Origin: Dermabacter sp.
GTDB lineage: Bacteria > Actinomycetota > Actinomycetes > Actinomycetales > Dermabacteraceae
Direction: 5' to 3'
Assembly (NCBI GenBank): GCA_030538475.1
Contig: JAUNTX010000003.1
Coordinates: forward strand, 124,001 to 188,000
DNA length: 64,000 nt
Below the pieces are notes generated by a model. The model made no database searches. It was not told the DNA's origin and saw nothing but the letters and a program-made list of their open reading frames with translations. The position numbers and the translations under genes are program-made. This document shows, one piece after another, positions 1-9,431 of this stretch (positions are counted from its first letter, which is position 1; every line of letters starts with the position of its first letter).

Positions 1-4
1 GCGG

Positions 5-964
5 TTACTGGACTTCGAGGGCGCTCGGGGAGGCCACGTAGAGGACGTCGGCGACGAACAGGAGGGTCTTTCCGGCCAGCTCGCTCGTGCTCTCCCCCTC
101 GTTGCCGTAGGCCACGGCGGGCGGAAGGGCGAGCACGACCTGGCTGCCCGCGGCGACGCCCACGAGGCCCGAGTCCCAGCCTTCAATGACCTGGCCCTGA
201 CCGAGCACGAAGCTAAACGGTGTGCCCCGGCCCCACGACGAATCGAACTCTTCGCCCTCCCAGGTCCAGCCCCGGTAGTGCATGACGAGGGTGTCGCCGA
301 CGGCAGCCTCGCGGCCGCTGCCCCGCTGAGCGAGCGCGGTGATCTGCGCGGTGGGGGCCGGGCCCGTGGGCGGGGCATCGAGCGTGGGGCTGCCGTCCTC
401 GCCGAGCGTGAAGGAGGGAAGCTCCGGGGGCAGGGGCTCGGCGGTGCCGTCGGCCCGCTGGAGTGCGACGCCGTCGATATCGCCCACCTGGATAACCTGC
501 TGGCCGCCCGCCTCTCCCGCCATGAGGAAGCGCGAGCCCGCCGTCTTGTCGACGAAGAAGGTCGCGGCCTCGGGGCCGATTGTCTCGGCGTTCACCTGGA
601 ACACGCCGAACGCGGAGGAGGCCCACTGGGAAGCGAGCAGGTCCCCCGTGGAGGGGTCAAAGAAGGCCGAACGGGTGATGATCGTGGAATCCTCCGTGAC
701 CACAGTTCCGCTACCGCTGCTCACGAGCGCGGAATGGGAGCCGGTGAAGCTCAGCGGCGCGGACAGCGCGATGGACGGCTCCTGGCCGACCTCGCCGCTG
801 ACCGTGACGCCCGAGAGCACCTCGGCTGAATCCTTGGCCGCTCCCCCATCCGATCCGCCCGCGTCAGAGGCAGGGGACGTTGAGTCCGGGGATGAGCACG
901 CCGCGATGGAGGCGGCGGTCCCGGCCACGAGGGCGGCGCCCATGAGGCGTCTGCGAGAAATCAC
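5..964 (-). CDS. FKBP-type peptidyl-prolyl isomerase, predicted Tat lipoprotein
   Basis: This 319-residue protein should catalyse proline cis-trans isomerisation outside the cell, anchored to the membrane. The N-terminus SRRRLMG followed by a hydrophobic stretch and the lipobox ending at Cys23 (SIAAC) reads as a twin-arginine lipoprotein signal. A Ser/Ala/Gly-rich linker and a poorly defined middle region follow. The last 110 residues are a clear FKBP domain (YRGWTWEGEEFDSSW, VIEGWDSGLVG, LPPAVAYG). The start is the GTG at 964, which overlaps the pafA stop as GTGA; the frame stays open upstream, but that part lies inside pafA. Downstream of pafA this FKBP is common in related actinobacteria, usually before pafB/pafC, which would lie off the left edge. 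The gene is complete, with its stop at position 5. Confidence 0.9.
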   Translation of the reverse strand: MISRRRLMGAALVAGTAASIAACSSPDSTSPASDAGGSDGGAAKDSAEVLSGVTVSGEVGQEPSIALSAPLSFTGSHSALVSSGSGTVVTEDSTIITRSAFFDPSTGDLLASQWASSAFGVFQVNAETIGPEAATFFVDKTAGSRFLMAGEAGGQQVIQVGDIDGVALQRADGTAEPLPPELPSFTLGEDGSPTLDAPPTGPAPTAQITALAQRGSGREAAVGDTLVMHYRGWTWEGEEFDSSWGRGTPFSFVLGQGQVIEGWDSGLVGVAAGSQVVLALPPAVAYGNEGESTSELAGKTLLFVADVLYVASPSALEVQ

Positions 965-2352
965 GGCAGTCCTTTCCACCCGGCATCGGATGCCGGGGCG
1001 TCGGAGTTCAGGGTAGCCAGCAGCTCTGAGACCTCGCTGTTCTCGGTCTCGAAAGGATCGAGCAGTGTGATGGGCCTCGCGCCCGCCACGTTGAGGCGCA
1101 GGGTGGTCCAATCGGCCACCACGTCGGCCCCCGCGGCCCGCGCGGCCCTCAGCACCTGGGAGCGCAAGTGGGCGCGGGTCGTCTCCGGCGCGTGGGCGCG
1201 CGCGTGCGCGACCTGCTCGTCGGTCAGGACCTTCGGCGCGAGGCCGCGGCGCTGCAGCGCGAAGAACACGCCGTTCTCGGGATCGATGTCGTGGAAAGCG
1301 AAGTCAAGCCTGCGCATTTGCGGATCGTCAAGGCTCACCTGGCGCCGGGCCGCGACCGCGGTAAACAGCTCGTGCTTGATGGCCCAGTCCAGTTCCCGGT
1401 TCACGAGCGAGAAGTCCTGCGACTCGAGGGCGCGAAGCCCCCGATCCCACAGGTCCACGAGCTCGGGCGCCACATCATCGAAGGTGCCGGTGACGGCCTC
1501 GAAGTAGCGGCGCTGAATCTCGAGCGCCGTGGTGAACGAGCCGTCCTCGAGAAGCAGCGGCGTCGAGCCCGTCAGATCGCGGGCGATCGTGCGAATGTCC
1601 TTGATCGGATCCGCCAGCTCGATCCCGCTGAGCCCGCGGCCCTCCTCGATATAGCGCAGAACCTGGCTCGTCATCTCGAACCGCAGCCACGTGGAGATCT
1701 CGCTCATCGTGGAGTCCCCGGAGATGACGTGCAGGCGCCTAAAGCGCGACGGGTCGCCGTGCGGCTCGTCGCGCGTGTTAATGAGCGGGCGGGCCCTCGT
1801 GGTGGCCGACGAGACGGTCTCCCACATGTGATCGGCGCGCGGGGAGAACCCGAAAACGGGGCCGTCCTCCGTCGGCAGCACCCCGCCCGAGCCCGTAAGG
1901 ATCTGGCGGGTCACGAGGAAGGGAATGAGCAGGCGGGGCAGGCGCGTGAACTCCCCGCGCCGCTCCACCATGTAGTTCTCGTGGCTGCCGAACGAGTTCC
2001 CGTCCGAATCGGCGTTGTTCTTCACGAGGTGCAGGCTCGCATCCACGCCCTGCTCGGCGTAGTGCGCGTTCGCGCGGCGCGTGAGCTCGCGCAGTTCGGC
2101 CTCCCCCGCGCGCTCTTGCGCCACGATGTCCCACGAAGCATCGCATTCGGCGGTCGCGTATTCGGGGTGGGAGCCCACGTCCAGGTACAGGCGCCCGCCG
2201 TTGGGAAGGAACACGTTCGAGGAGCGCCCCCACGCCACGACCGGGCTAAACAGCTGCCGAGCCGCCACCTCGGGTTCGAGCGCTTGCGTGCCGTCGGAGG
2301 CAACGGCGACGAGGCCGTATTCGGTTTCGAGTCCCGCGACCCGGCGCTTCAT
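961..2352 (-). CDS. pafA: Pup--protein ligase PafA
   Basis: PafA (463 residues, normal length) joins the C-terminal glutamate of Pup to lysines of target proteins using ATP. The N-terminus carries the family signature GLETEYG, which includes the catalytic glutamate region, and the glutamine-synthetase-like fold is recognisable through HPEYATAECD, KNNADSDGNSFGSHENY and INTRDEPHGDPSRFRRLH. It is shorter than its paralogue Dop, 1.6 kb upstream, and lacks the Dop-specific insertion near the N-terminus. It follows pup by 37 bases and its TGA overlaps the GTG of the FKBP gene. In proteasome-bearing species prcB and prcA sit between pup and this gene; here they are absent. Confidence 0.97.
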   Translation of the reverse strand: MKRRVAGLETEYGLVAVASDGTQALEPEVAARQLFSPVVAWGRSSNVFLPNGGRLYLDVGSHPEYATAECDASWDIVAQERAGEAELRELTRRANAHYAEQGVDASLHLVKNNADSDGNSFGSHENYMVERRGEFTRLPRLLIPFLVTRQILTGSGGVLPTEDGPVFGFSPRADHMWETVSSATTRARPLINTRDEPHGDPSRFRRLHVISGDSTMSEISTWLRFEMTSQVLRYIEEGRGLSGIELADPIKDIRTIARDLTGSTPLLLEDGSFTTALEIQRRYFEAVTGTFDDVAPELVDLWDRGLRALESQDFSLVNRELDWAIKHELFTAVAARRQVSLDDPQMRRLDFAFHDIDPENGVFFALQRRGLAPKVLTDEQVAHARAHAPETTRAHLRSQVLRAARAAGADVVADWTTLRLNVAGARPITLLDPFETENSEVSELLATLNSDAPASDAGWKGLP

Positions 2353-2389
2353 CGACGCCCCTGAGCACCGCGCGGCTCTGCGAACTCGT

Positions 2390-2581
2390 TCACTCGCCGC
2401 CCTTTTGCACGAACGACTTCACGAAGCTTTCGGCATTGGATTCGAGCACGAGGTCGATCTCATCCAGCAGGTCATCGCTCGTGGCGATGGAGGCCTGAAT
2501 CTGCCCCGAGCCCGCAGTGGTCTCCGGCTCGCTATCCTCGCCGTCGCGGCGGCCCGGGCCGTGAATCTGAGACTGCGACAT
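2390..2581 (-). CDS. pup: prokaryotic ubiquitin-like protein Pup
   Basis: This small, acidic, probably disordered protein of 63 residues is the tag attached to lysines by PafA. It ends FVKSFVQKGGE. The C-terminal residue is already glutamate, so no deamidation by Dop is needed before ligation, as in other GGE-type Pups. The central DDLLDEIDLVLESNAE segment is the helix that forms a coiled coil with the N-terminus of ARC. The start ATG at 2581 has a GGTGAGG stretch just upstream. It lies between dop (95 bases upstream) and pafA (37 bases downstream). Confidence 0.97.
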   Translation of the reverse strand: MSQSQIHGPGRRDGEDSEPETTAGSGQIQASIATSDDLLDEIDLVLESNAESFVKSFVQKGGE

Positions 2582-2676
2582 GGCGCCTCACCCATCCTTT
2601 TCTCGATCGTCTACTTCTTGCCTCTACCGTACGCCGGTGCCACCCGCCGGGCGAGCACGGCGCGCACCGCCAAGGC

Positions 2677-4353
2677 TCAGGTCCTCGAGCCGAGCGCCTC
2701 GGCCGCTACGGCCAGCTCCTCGATACTGCTCGTCGGGTCGATCCCGTGCGCCGCGCACCACGCGGCCGATCCGAGCGCGGGGTCCGCGAAGCGCAAGCGC
2801 AGCGCCGACCCGCCGTGACGCAGCGTCACCGCGTCCCAGCCCGCCGAATCCAGATCGGAGCGATGCTCGCGCACGAGGTGACCGCGCAGGTAGGCGCGCG
2901 TGGAGACCGGCGGGACGCTCATGGCCTCCCGCACTTCTGCGGGACTCACGAGGGTGTCCACGCGCGAGGCGCCCTTGAGTTTTTCCACGAGCGAGCGTTC
3001 GGGCCGCAGGTCGCTGAACGTCAGGTCCAGAGCGCTGAGGCGCGGATCGTCCCACTCAAGGCCGTGGCGCGTGCGGAACTGATCGCACAGCACCCACTTG
3101 CCCACCCACTCGATCTGGGCGGCCGCGCTCGACGGGTCCCGCTCAAGCCGATCCAGGAGGTCCTCCCACAACTCCAGCGCGCTCGCGGTCTCCTCATCCG
3201 GGGAGGTGGCACCATCTGACGGCCCCGCGCCGAGGCACGCGCGCACCGCGGCCAGGTAGCGCCGCTGAATCTCGATGGCCGTCAAATCTTCGCCCTCGCG
3301 GGTCGGGTACCGGGCCGTCAGGCTCAGGTCGTGGGAGATCGCCCGCACCGCCGCCACCGGGTCCACGAGCGTGATCGCGGGCAGCAAGCGCTCGCCGCTC
3401 TCGTGCTCTCGCTCGGCGACCGCGAGCACGAGCGAGGTCATCGCGAGCTTGAGGAACGTCGAGGTCTCGTACAGGTTCGCGTCGCCGATGATGAGGTGCA
3501 GGCGGCGATAGCGCGACGCATCCGCGTGCGGTTCATCGCGCGAGTTCACGATGGGCCGATTCAGCGTGGTTTCCAGACCCACCTCGGCCTCGAAGAAGTC
3601 CGCGCGCGACGAGATCTGGAAACCTGGGGTCTCGGCGCGCGTGCCGATCCCGACGCGCCCCGCGCCGACGAGGATCTGCCGCGTCACAAGGAACGGGATG
3701 AGAATCTCGGTGAGCCGCGCGAACGGCACCTGGCGGTCCACGAGGAAGTTCTCGTGCGTCCCGTAGCTCTGCCCCTTGCCGTCCGTGTTGTTCTTGAACA
3801 GGGCGATGTCCGGGACCCCGTCGGCCCCCGCCACGCGGGCCATCGCCCGGCGCGCAATTTCTTCACCGGCGCGGTCGAACACCACGGCCTCCCGGGCCGT
3901 CATGACCTCGGGCGAGGAATACTCCGGGTGGGCGTGATCCACGTACAGCCGCGCCCCGTTTCGCAGCACGGCGTTGCCGATGGCCCGCCGTTCGGCCACG
4001 TGAATCGTCGCCGCGTCGTCCAGATCCGCGGGAATGTCATCGCCCACGGCGAGGGCGTGGGACAGTTCGACGCTCGGCACGTGCGCATCCTGCACCGTAT
4101 CGGTGAGTTGCGTGGGGTGGGCCGACGCCCGCTGAATCTCGAAACCCCGCGCATCCCGCAGGGGGGACTCGTCGCCGTAGTCCCACCGCACCCGCTCGTG
4201 AGGAGAATCCTCGAGCAGGGCGTAGGCGGCCACGGCGTAGTGGGAGAGGCGGATCGACGCGCTCGCGCCCGCGCGCCCACGCGCCTCATCATCGGCGTGG
4301 ACGATCCCGAACTCGGTTTCGATGCCCATGGGACGCCGGGTGCTGATGCTCAT
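2677..4353 (-). CDS. dop: Pup deamidase/depupylase Dop
   Basis: Dop (558 residues) removes Pup from tagged proteins and, in species with a Gln-ending Pup, deamidates it. Here Pup already ends in Glu, so depupylation is the likely main job. The N-terminus reads [10 protein letters not shown], with the Dop-specific extra region after it (roughly residues 40-80), then [26 protein letters not shown] and [18 protein letters not shown] shared with PafA. The ATG at 4353 overlaps the arc stop as ATGA, which fixes the start; the longer frame upstream lies in arc. It comes before pup in transcription order. Confidence 0.95.
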   Translation of the reverse strand: MSISTRRPMGIETEFGIVHADDEARGRAGASASIRLSHYAVAAYALLEDSPHERVRWDYGDESPLRDARGFEIQRASAHPTQLTDTVQDAHVPSVELSHALAVGDDIPADLDDAATIHVAERRAIGNAVLRNGARLYVDHAHPEYSSPEVMTAREAVVFDRAGEEIARRAMARVAGADGVPDIALFKNNTDGKGQSYGTHENFLVDRQVPFARLTEILIPFLVTRQILVGAGRVGIGTRAETPGFQISSRADFFEAEVGLETTLNRPIVNSRDEPHADASRYRRLHLIIGDANLYETSTFLKLAMTSLVLAVAEREHESGERLLPAITLVDPVAAVRAISHDLSLTARYPTREGEDLTAIEIQRRYLAAVRACLGAGPSDGATSPDEETASALELWEDLLDRLERDPSSAAAQIEWVGKWVLCDQFRTRHGLEWDDPRLSALDLTFSDLRPERSLVEKLKGASRVDTLVSPAEVREAMSVPPVSTRAYLRGHLVREHRSDLDSAGWDAVTLRHGGSALRLRFADPALGSAAWCAAHGIDPTSSIEELAVAAEALGSRT

Positions 4354-5930
4354 GCCGTCTCCGCGCCTGCATCGAGCAGGAGGTCGCTCGGCGCCAGATC
4401 GAGCCCGGCGCGCGGCTGCATCCGCACGATGCGCTGGCCGCGGCGGCCCGCGACGCGCGCCCACTCGTCCGGGTTCGCGTTCGAGGGCAGGTCCTCGTTT
4501 TCGCGGAACTCGGTGAGGATCGCGTCGGCCAGGTGCTCGCGGCGGATACCGGAGCGGCCCTCCTTGAGCACCGACTTCACGGCGCCCTTCTTGGCGCGAT
4601 CCACGATGTTGCGCAGCATGGCGCCCGAGACAAATTCGCGGAAGTACAGCACCTGCGTGCTGCCGTCGGCGTACTCCACGTCCACGTACGCCATGGCCTC
4701 CGTGCGGGCGTAGATGGTGCTCACCGCGTAGTCCACGAGGTCCTCGAGCGGTTCGGCGAGCGGAACCGAGCCCGTGAGATACAGGGCCAGGATTTCCCGC
4801 GCGGCCTCTTCGTTGGGGCGCTCGATGCGGATCTTCACGTCGAGGCGGCCGGGGCGCACGATGGCCGGATCGATCATGTCTTCGCGGTTCGAGGCCCCGA
4901 TGACGATGACGTTCTCAAGCCCCTCCACGCCGTCGATTTCGGCGAGCAGCTGCGGCACGATCGTGGATTCCACGTCGCTCGAGACTCCCGAGCCTCGGGT
5001 GCGGAACAGCGAGTCCATTTCGTCGAAGAACACGACCACGGGGTTGCCGCTCGTGGCCTTCTCGCGCGCGCGTTCGAAGACCAGACGGATCGAGCGCTCG
5101 GTCTCGCCCACGTACTTGTTGAGGATTTCCGGCCCCTTGACGTTGAGGAACCACGAGCGCCCGAGCACCGAGTCCGGATCCTCCCCGCGCTGTTCGGCCG
5201 CCTTGAGCGCGAGCTCGTGCGCCACGGCCTTCGCGATCATGGTCTTGCCGCACCCGGGCGGGCCGTACAGCAGCACGCCCTTCGGGGGCCGCAGGCCGTA
5301 CTCGCGAAAGAGTTCCTGGTGCAGGAAGGGCAGTTCCACGGCGTCGCGGATCGCATCGATCTGCGCGCTGAGCCCGCCGATGTCGGTGTACTGGACGTCC
5401 GGCACGTGCTCGAGCACCAGGTCGGTGATCTCCTTGCGCTCGAGCCGCTCGAGCACGAGCGCGGCCTTGGCATCCACCATGAGGTGATCGCCCGGGTTGA
5501 TCGGATCGGTGCCGACGGCGGGGCTCACCTGCATGACGCGCTGCTCATCGGCGTGGATCTGCACGAGCACGCGGGAGTCGGGTAGCTGTTCGACCGCGGC
5601 GGCCACGCTGCCCACCTCCGCCTGCGCGAGCGCTTCGACCGCGATGAGGTTCTCGTTGAGGCGCAGCTCCTGCCCGTGCTGGAGGGCGTCAATCGAGACG
5701 CTCGGCGCCACGAGGACCCGGAGCTTGCGACCGTTGTGCAGGATGTCCACCTGATTCTCACCCGCGCGCGCCACGAACGCGCCGAACGAACTGGGCGGGT
5801 CGCTGAGTGATTCGAGATCGCTGCGCAGCTGCACGATCTGCTCGCGGGCACGCTGGAGGGATTCAACGAGCCGCTCGTTGTGCGAGGCCAGCCGCGACAC
5901 GTCCTCGTTCAGTTCCTGATAGGTCTTCAT
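4350..5930 (-). CDS. arc: AAA ATPase ARC (Mpa homologue) of the Pup system
   Basis: This 526-residue hexameric ATPase recognises Pup-tagged substrates and unfolds them. Residues about 5-45 form a coiled coil, followed by OB-fold sequence and an AAA module with Walker A GPPGCGKT at 223-230 and Walker [13 protein letters not shown]. The C-terminus ends DAGAETA. The GQYL tail that docks Mpa/ARC onto the 20S proteasome is missing, matching the absence of prcBA next door. The start ATG at 5930 is preceded by GGAGGAACCG and overlaps the trmI stop. Without a proteasome the likely outcome is unfolding or remodelling of pupylated proteins, which has been shown for ferritin in Corynebacterium; here that is inference. 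Confidence 0.95.
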   Translation of the reverse strand: MKTYQELNEDVSRLASHNERLVESLQRAREQIVQLRSDLESLSDPPSSFGAFVARAGENQVDILHNGRKLRVLVAPSVSIDALQHGQELRLNENLIAVEALAQAEVGSVAAAVEQLPDSRVLVQIHADEQRVMQVSPAVGTDPINPGDHLMVDAKAALVLERLERKEITDLVLEHVPDVQYTDIGGLSAQIDAIRDAVELPFLHQELFREYGLRPPKGVLLYGPPGCGKTMIAKAVAHELALKAAEQRGEDPDSVLGRSWFLNVKGPEILNKYVGETERSIRLVFERAREKATSGNPVVVFFDEMDSLFRTRGSGVSSDVESTIVPQLLAEIDGVEGLENVIVIGASNREDMIDPAIVRPGRLDVKIRIERPNEEAAREILALYLTGSVPLAEPLEDLVDYAVSTIYARTEAMAYVDVEYADGSTQVLYFREFVSGAMLRNIVDRAKKGAVKSVLKEGRSGIRREHLADAILTEFRENEDLPSNANPDEWARVAGRRGQRIVRMQPRAGLDLAPSDLLLDAGAETA

Positions 5931-6946
5931 CGGTTCCTCCCCTGGCGAATATCGCGCAGCGCGCGCTTGATCTTGCGCGGGGCCACGCCCCGCTCCCGGA
6001 AGTCCTCGGGCGTCCACTCACTCGTGGAACCGCCGAAGCCGTCGTTGTCGGGGTGCTCGAGTTCGGCCGCGTCCCGCGAGCCGGGCGCGGGCCGCTGCTT
6101 GCGCTGGAGGGCGAGCGAACCCCGGGCGGTGCGGCGCGAGGTGACGAGGAACCCGGTGTGCGCGTTCATGCGGTGCTCGGGACGCACGGAGAGTCCGTCA
6201 AGATGCCAGGGCCGCACGAGGGCCTCCCAGGCAGACGGTTCCACGAACTCGCCGTGATCGCGCAGCGCCTCGACGGTACGCGAAAGCTGCGTGACGGTCG
6301 CGACATAGGCGAGGAAGACGCCGCCGTCTTCGAGCACCCGTCCCGCCGCCTCAATGCACTCCCACGGCGCAAGCATGTCGAGCATGACCCGATCCACGCG
6401 CTCGCCGCGCTCGGCGATCTCGTCGGCCCCGTCCTGGAAGTCGCCGACGCTGAGCCGCCACCACTCGGGCGCCTCGCCGAAGAAGCTTTCCACGTTGGCG
6501 AGCGCCACGTCGGCGAAGTCCTCACGGCGTTCGATCGAGTGCAGGGAGCCGCCCGGGCCGATCGCGCGCAGCAGGGCAATGGTGAGCCCGCCCGATCCCA
6601 CGCCCGCTTCGAGCACGCGCGAGCCGGGAAAGATGTCCCCGTACATGAGGATCTGCGCCGAATCCTTCGGGTAGATGATCGCCGCGCCGCGCGGCATCGC
6701 CATCATGTAGTCGTTGTAGAGCGGCCGAAGCGCCTGGAAGGGCACGTCCGCGCTGTTCGTGATGACCGTGCCGTCGGGCTTGCCGATGAGGTCGTTGTGC
6801 TGGATCATCCCGCGGTGCGAATGGAAGACGCCGTCCTTCTTCAGGGTGATCGTGTTCAGACGCATCTTCTGGTCCTGCAGCTGAACCTTGTCTCCTTCGA
6901 TGAAGACTCCGGTGCGGTCCAGGTGCGGGGTGGGGCTATCGGTCAT
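5927..6946 (-). CDS. trmI: tRNA (adenine(58)-N1)-methyltransferase TrmI
   Basis: TrmI makes m1A58 in the T-loop of tRNAs using S-adenosylmethionine. The 339-residue protein has the family N-terminal barrel (residues about 15-75), then the Rossmann methyltransferase domain with [20 protein letters not shown] as SAM-binding motif I and the [10 protein letters not shown] motif. The C-terminal 70 residues are Arg-rich and variable. It sits directly before arc with an ATGA overlap, the same neighbourhood as in mycobacteria. The ATG at 6946 lies 60 bases after the M50 protease gene, so read-through from the mshC side is likely. Confidence 0.95.
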   Translation of the reverse strand: MTDSPTPHLDRTGVFIEGDKVQLQDQKMRLNTITLKKDGVFHSHRGMIQHNDLIGKPDGTVITNSADVPFQALRPLYNDYMMAMPRGAAIIYPKDSAQILMYGDIFPGSRVLEAGVGSGGLTIALLRAIGPGGSLHSIERREDFADVALANVESFFGEAPEWWRLSVGDFQDGADEIAERGERVDRVMLDMLAPWECIEAAGRVLEDGGVFLAYVATVTQLSRTVEALRDHGEFVEPSAWEALVRPWHLDGLSVRPEHRMNAHTGFLVTSRRTARGSLALQRKQRPAPGSRDAAELEHPDNDGFGGSTSEWTPEDFRERGVAPRKIKRALRDIRQGRNR

Positions 6947-7006
6947 ACCTTCCAGTCTACGGGCCCTGACCTGGCCGTGAACCGGCGCGCCCTGGTGCCG
7001 CTGCTC

Positions 7007-8128
7007 TCACCGGGGTGAGCTGAGCGCGGCCTGCAGATCGCTTCCAAGCAGCGCGCCGACAACGGCGCCGCTCGCGTCCTGCAGCAGGTAGGCGTCGGCG
7101 GGACGGGCCGCGATGGCGCCGAGCAGCGCCCCTCCCGTCAGGGACGCCGGAAGCCGGGCGGGAACCGGTCCCACCATGAGGGCCGACGAAAGCGGTAGCT
7201 CGGTCATCGACGGCTCACTCGCGCGGGCCCGCAGGGTGGGGTCGGGAAGCAGAAGCGTGCCGTCGGAGCGCACGTAGAGCCCGCCCGCATCCAGGTGCGC
7301 GGCCTCGCTGCCGAGGCGCATGGAGTCGTGGAGGGGCCGCACGGGGCGGGCGAGGGCGCCGAGCGAGAGGGCCTCGGCGCGCTGAAGCACGCGCGCGTGG
7401 CGCATCGCCTCGCTCGCTCCCTGCCAGAGCATCCCGGCGATCACGAGGCCGAGCACGAGGACCAGCAGCGAGGGCAGCTGGCCGGAGCTGAGCGCCCGCC
7501 AGGCGGGGATGAGGACGACGAGGACGGCGACGGCCCGGCCGATCCAGCCCGTGAGGAGGGTCGCGCGGACGGCAGGGACGCCGAGGCCCACGAGGATCGA
7601 TTCGAGGGCGCGCCCGCCGTCCATCGGCAAGCCGGGAAGGAGGTTGAAGATCGCGAGCGCCCAGTTGAGGGTGGCGCTTGTGGCGGCGATGAGCACGACG
7701 GCGCTCCCCCACGCCGCGGGAAGGCCCGCGGAGATGAGCAGGCTGCCCGCGACGCCGCCGAACGTGCCGAAGCCGAGTGCGAGCACCACGTTGGTGAGCG
7801 GACCCACGAGCGAGATACCGGTCGAGGCCCAGGGGCCGATCCCGGACGAGGTATAGCGGGTGTGCCCGCCCATAAACGTCAGGGCGATCTCGTGCACGTG
7901 GCCGCCCGCGGCCCTCGCGGCGAGCGCGTGGGCGAGCTCGTGCGCGGCCACGCTTACGAGCATGAGCAGCGCGACGATGGCCGCCGCCACGAGCGCGGCG
8001 GGGCCGGGCAGCACGCGGGTGAGCGCGGGCGTCACAAGGACCATCAGGACGGGGATCAACAGGAGCGTCCCGCTGCCCACCCGGATCCGCGGGAGGGACG
8101 AGCGCCCACGGGGCGCGGCGGTTCTCAC
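7007..8128 (-). CDS. M50-family intramembrane metallopeptidase (site-2 protease type)
   Basis: This 373-residue membrane protein resembles site-2 proteases that cut within membrane-spanning segments. HELAH at residues 63-67 sits in a hydrophobic segment (zinc ligands and catalytic Glu), and the second metal motif appears as NLLPGLPMDGGRAL. At least five hydrophobic segments span residues 20-250. The C-terminal 120 residues look like a soluble domain, possibly CBS-related, but I could not establish that. The GTG at 8128 overlaps the mshC stop as GTGA and defines the start. Substrate is unknown; placement between mshC and trmI suggests only shared transcription. Confidence 0.85.
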   Translation of the reverse strand: MRTAAPRGRSSLPRIRVGSGTLLLIPVLMVLVTPALTRVLPGPAALVAAAIVALLMLVSVAAHELAHALAARAAGGHVHEIALTFMGGHTRYTSSGIGPWASTGISLVGPLTNVVLALGFGTFGGVAGSLLISAGLPAAWGSAVVLIAATSATLNWALAIFNLLPGLPMDGGRALESILVGLGVPAVRATLLTGWIGRAVAVLVVLIPAWRALSSGQLPSLLVLVLGLVIAGMLWQGASEAMRHARVLQRAEALSLGALARPVRPLHDSMRLGSEAAHLDAGGLYVRSDGTLLLPDPTLRARASEPSMTELPLSSALMVGPVPARLPASLTGGALLGAIAARPADAYLLQDASGAVVGALLGSDLQAALSSPR

Positions 8129-9354
8129 AGCGCCTCGTCGCGCGCGAGCGTGATCCCGGTGAGGGCGTCGAGGGCCGGCGCCATGCCGCGCCCTCCCCCG
8201 GCCTCGGCCCACGCATCGAGGATCTCGAGCACGCGCGGGGTGTCCAGGTCCTCTCGCAGCGCGGCGCGCACCGCCTCAACCTCCGCCTCATCGTCCCGAG
8301 TGCTGAACGCCGCGGCCCGGTAGGTCTCGAGGCGATCATTCGCCCGCTCGAGCGCGTCGTCGGTCCACTCCCACGCCGTGCGGTAGTGATGAGCCATGAG
8401 GACCAGGCGGATCGCCATCGGATCCACTCCCCGGGCCGTGAGGCGAGAGACGAACACCAGGTTGCCGAGCGACTTCGACATCTTCTCGCCCTCGTAGGCG
8501 ACCATGCCCACGTGGCAGTACAGGCGCGCGAACTCGTCGTAGCCGAGGCCCCGCGCGTGGGCGTGGGAACCCTCGTGATGCGGGAAGATCAGATCGTCCC
8601 CGCCGATCTGCAGATCGATCGGCAGGCCGAGGCCCCCGTCGGCAATGGCCACGCACTCCACGTGCCAGCCCGGGCGCCCCCGCCCGAGCACGCCACCGTC
8701 CCACGCGGGCTCCCCGGGCCTCTCGGCCTTCCACACGAGCGGGTCCAGCGGATCGCGCTTGCCGGGGCGTTCGGGGTCTCCCCCGCGCTCCGCAAACACC
8801 GCCTCCGCGTCGGCGCCCACCATCGCCTCGCCGCCGAAGCCGCCCGCGCGGCTCATGTCCTGATACCAGTCGCTCGTCCCGTCACCGTTGGGGACCGAGT
8901 AGGCGATGCCTCGCTCGCGCAGCTGATCGACCATGCGGATGATGCGCGGCATGGCCTCGGAGACCGACTCGAAGTGGTCGGGGGCCAGGATCCGCAGCGC
9001 CTCCATGTCGGAGCGAAACAGCGCCACCTGGTCCTCGGCGAGCCATTGCCAATCCACGCCGTCCCGCGCGGCGCGCTCGAACAGCGGATCGTCGACGTCG
9101 GTCACGTTCTCCGCGAGCAGCGTCGGCACCCCCGCATCGGCCACGATCCGGCGCATGAGATCCGCCGCGTGATAGGTCATCGCGTGGCCCATGTGGGTCG
9201 AATCGTAGGGCGTAATCCCGCACACGTAGAGGGTCGCCCGGTCCGGGTCGTGCGGCGCGAAGTCCTGCACGCTGCCCGTGCGGGTGTCGAAAAGCCGGGG
9301 CCACTGTCCCGACGGGGCAAGCGGGGGAACGGGCGGGCTCGGCCAGGATTTCAC
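8125..9354 (-). CDS. mshC: cysteine--1D-myo-inosityl 2-amino-2-deoxy-alpha-D-glucopyranoside ligase MshC
   Basis: MshC joins cysteine to GlcN-Ins in the third step of mycothiol synthesis. The 409-residue sequence is a cysteinyl-tRNA-synthetase relative: YVCGITPYDSTHMGHA near residue 45, the WHVECVAIA and IGGDDLIFPHHEGSHA motifs, and KMSKS in the C-terminal half. It lacks the tRNA-binding tail of true CysS, so it ends near 410 residues as MshC proteins do. The start is a GTG at 9354 preceded by GAGGAG. mshA and mshB lie 41 kb away in this window. Confidence 0.94.
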   Translation of the reverse strand: MKSWPSPPVPPLAPSGQWPRLFDTRTGSVQDFAPHDPDRATLYVCGITPYDSTHMGHAMTYHAADLMRRIVADAGVPTLLAENVTDVDDPLFERAARDGVDWQWLAEDQVALFRSDMEALRILAPDHFESVSEAMPRIIRMVDQLRERGIAYSVPNGDGTSDWYQDMSRAGGFGGEAMVGADAEAVFAERGGDPERPGKRDPLDPLVWKAERPGEPAWDGGVLGRGRPGWHVECVAIADGGLGLPIDLQIGGDDLIFPHHEGSHAHARGLGYDEFARLYCHVGMVAYEGEKMSKSLGNLVFVSRLTARGVDPMAIRLVLMAHHYRTAWEWTDDALERANDRLETYRAAAFSTRDDEAEVEAVRAALREDLDTPRVLEILDAWAEAGGGRGMAPALDALTGITLARDEAL

Positions 9355-9431
9355 GAACGGCTCCTCGACTGCGGGTGGCAGGACTAGCGGGTGGCAGGTG
9401 GATGAGTCGGGCCCTCGGCCCGAGCGCGAGG

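Noticed and set aside
339..1016. Plus-strand open frames across the FKBP, pafA and dop genes
   Set aside because: They are antisense shadows of GC-rich genes, rich in Arg, Ala and Pro, with no conserved motif.
965..1111. N-terminal extension of the FKBP gene up to 1111
   Set aside because: It lies within pafA, and the GTG at 964 with the lipoprotein signal directly after it is a far better start.
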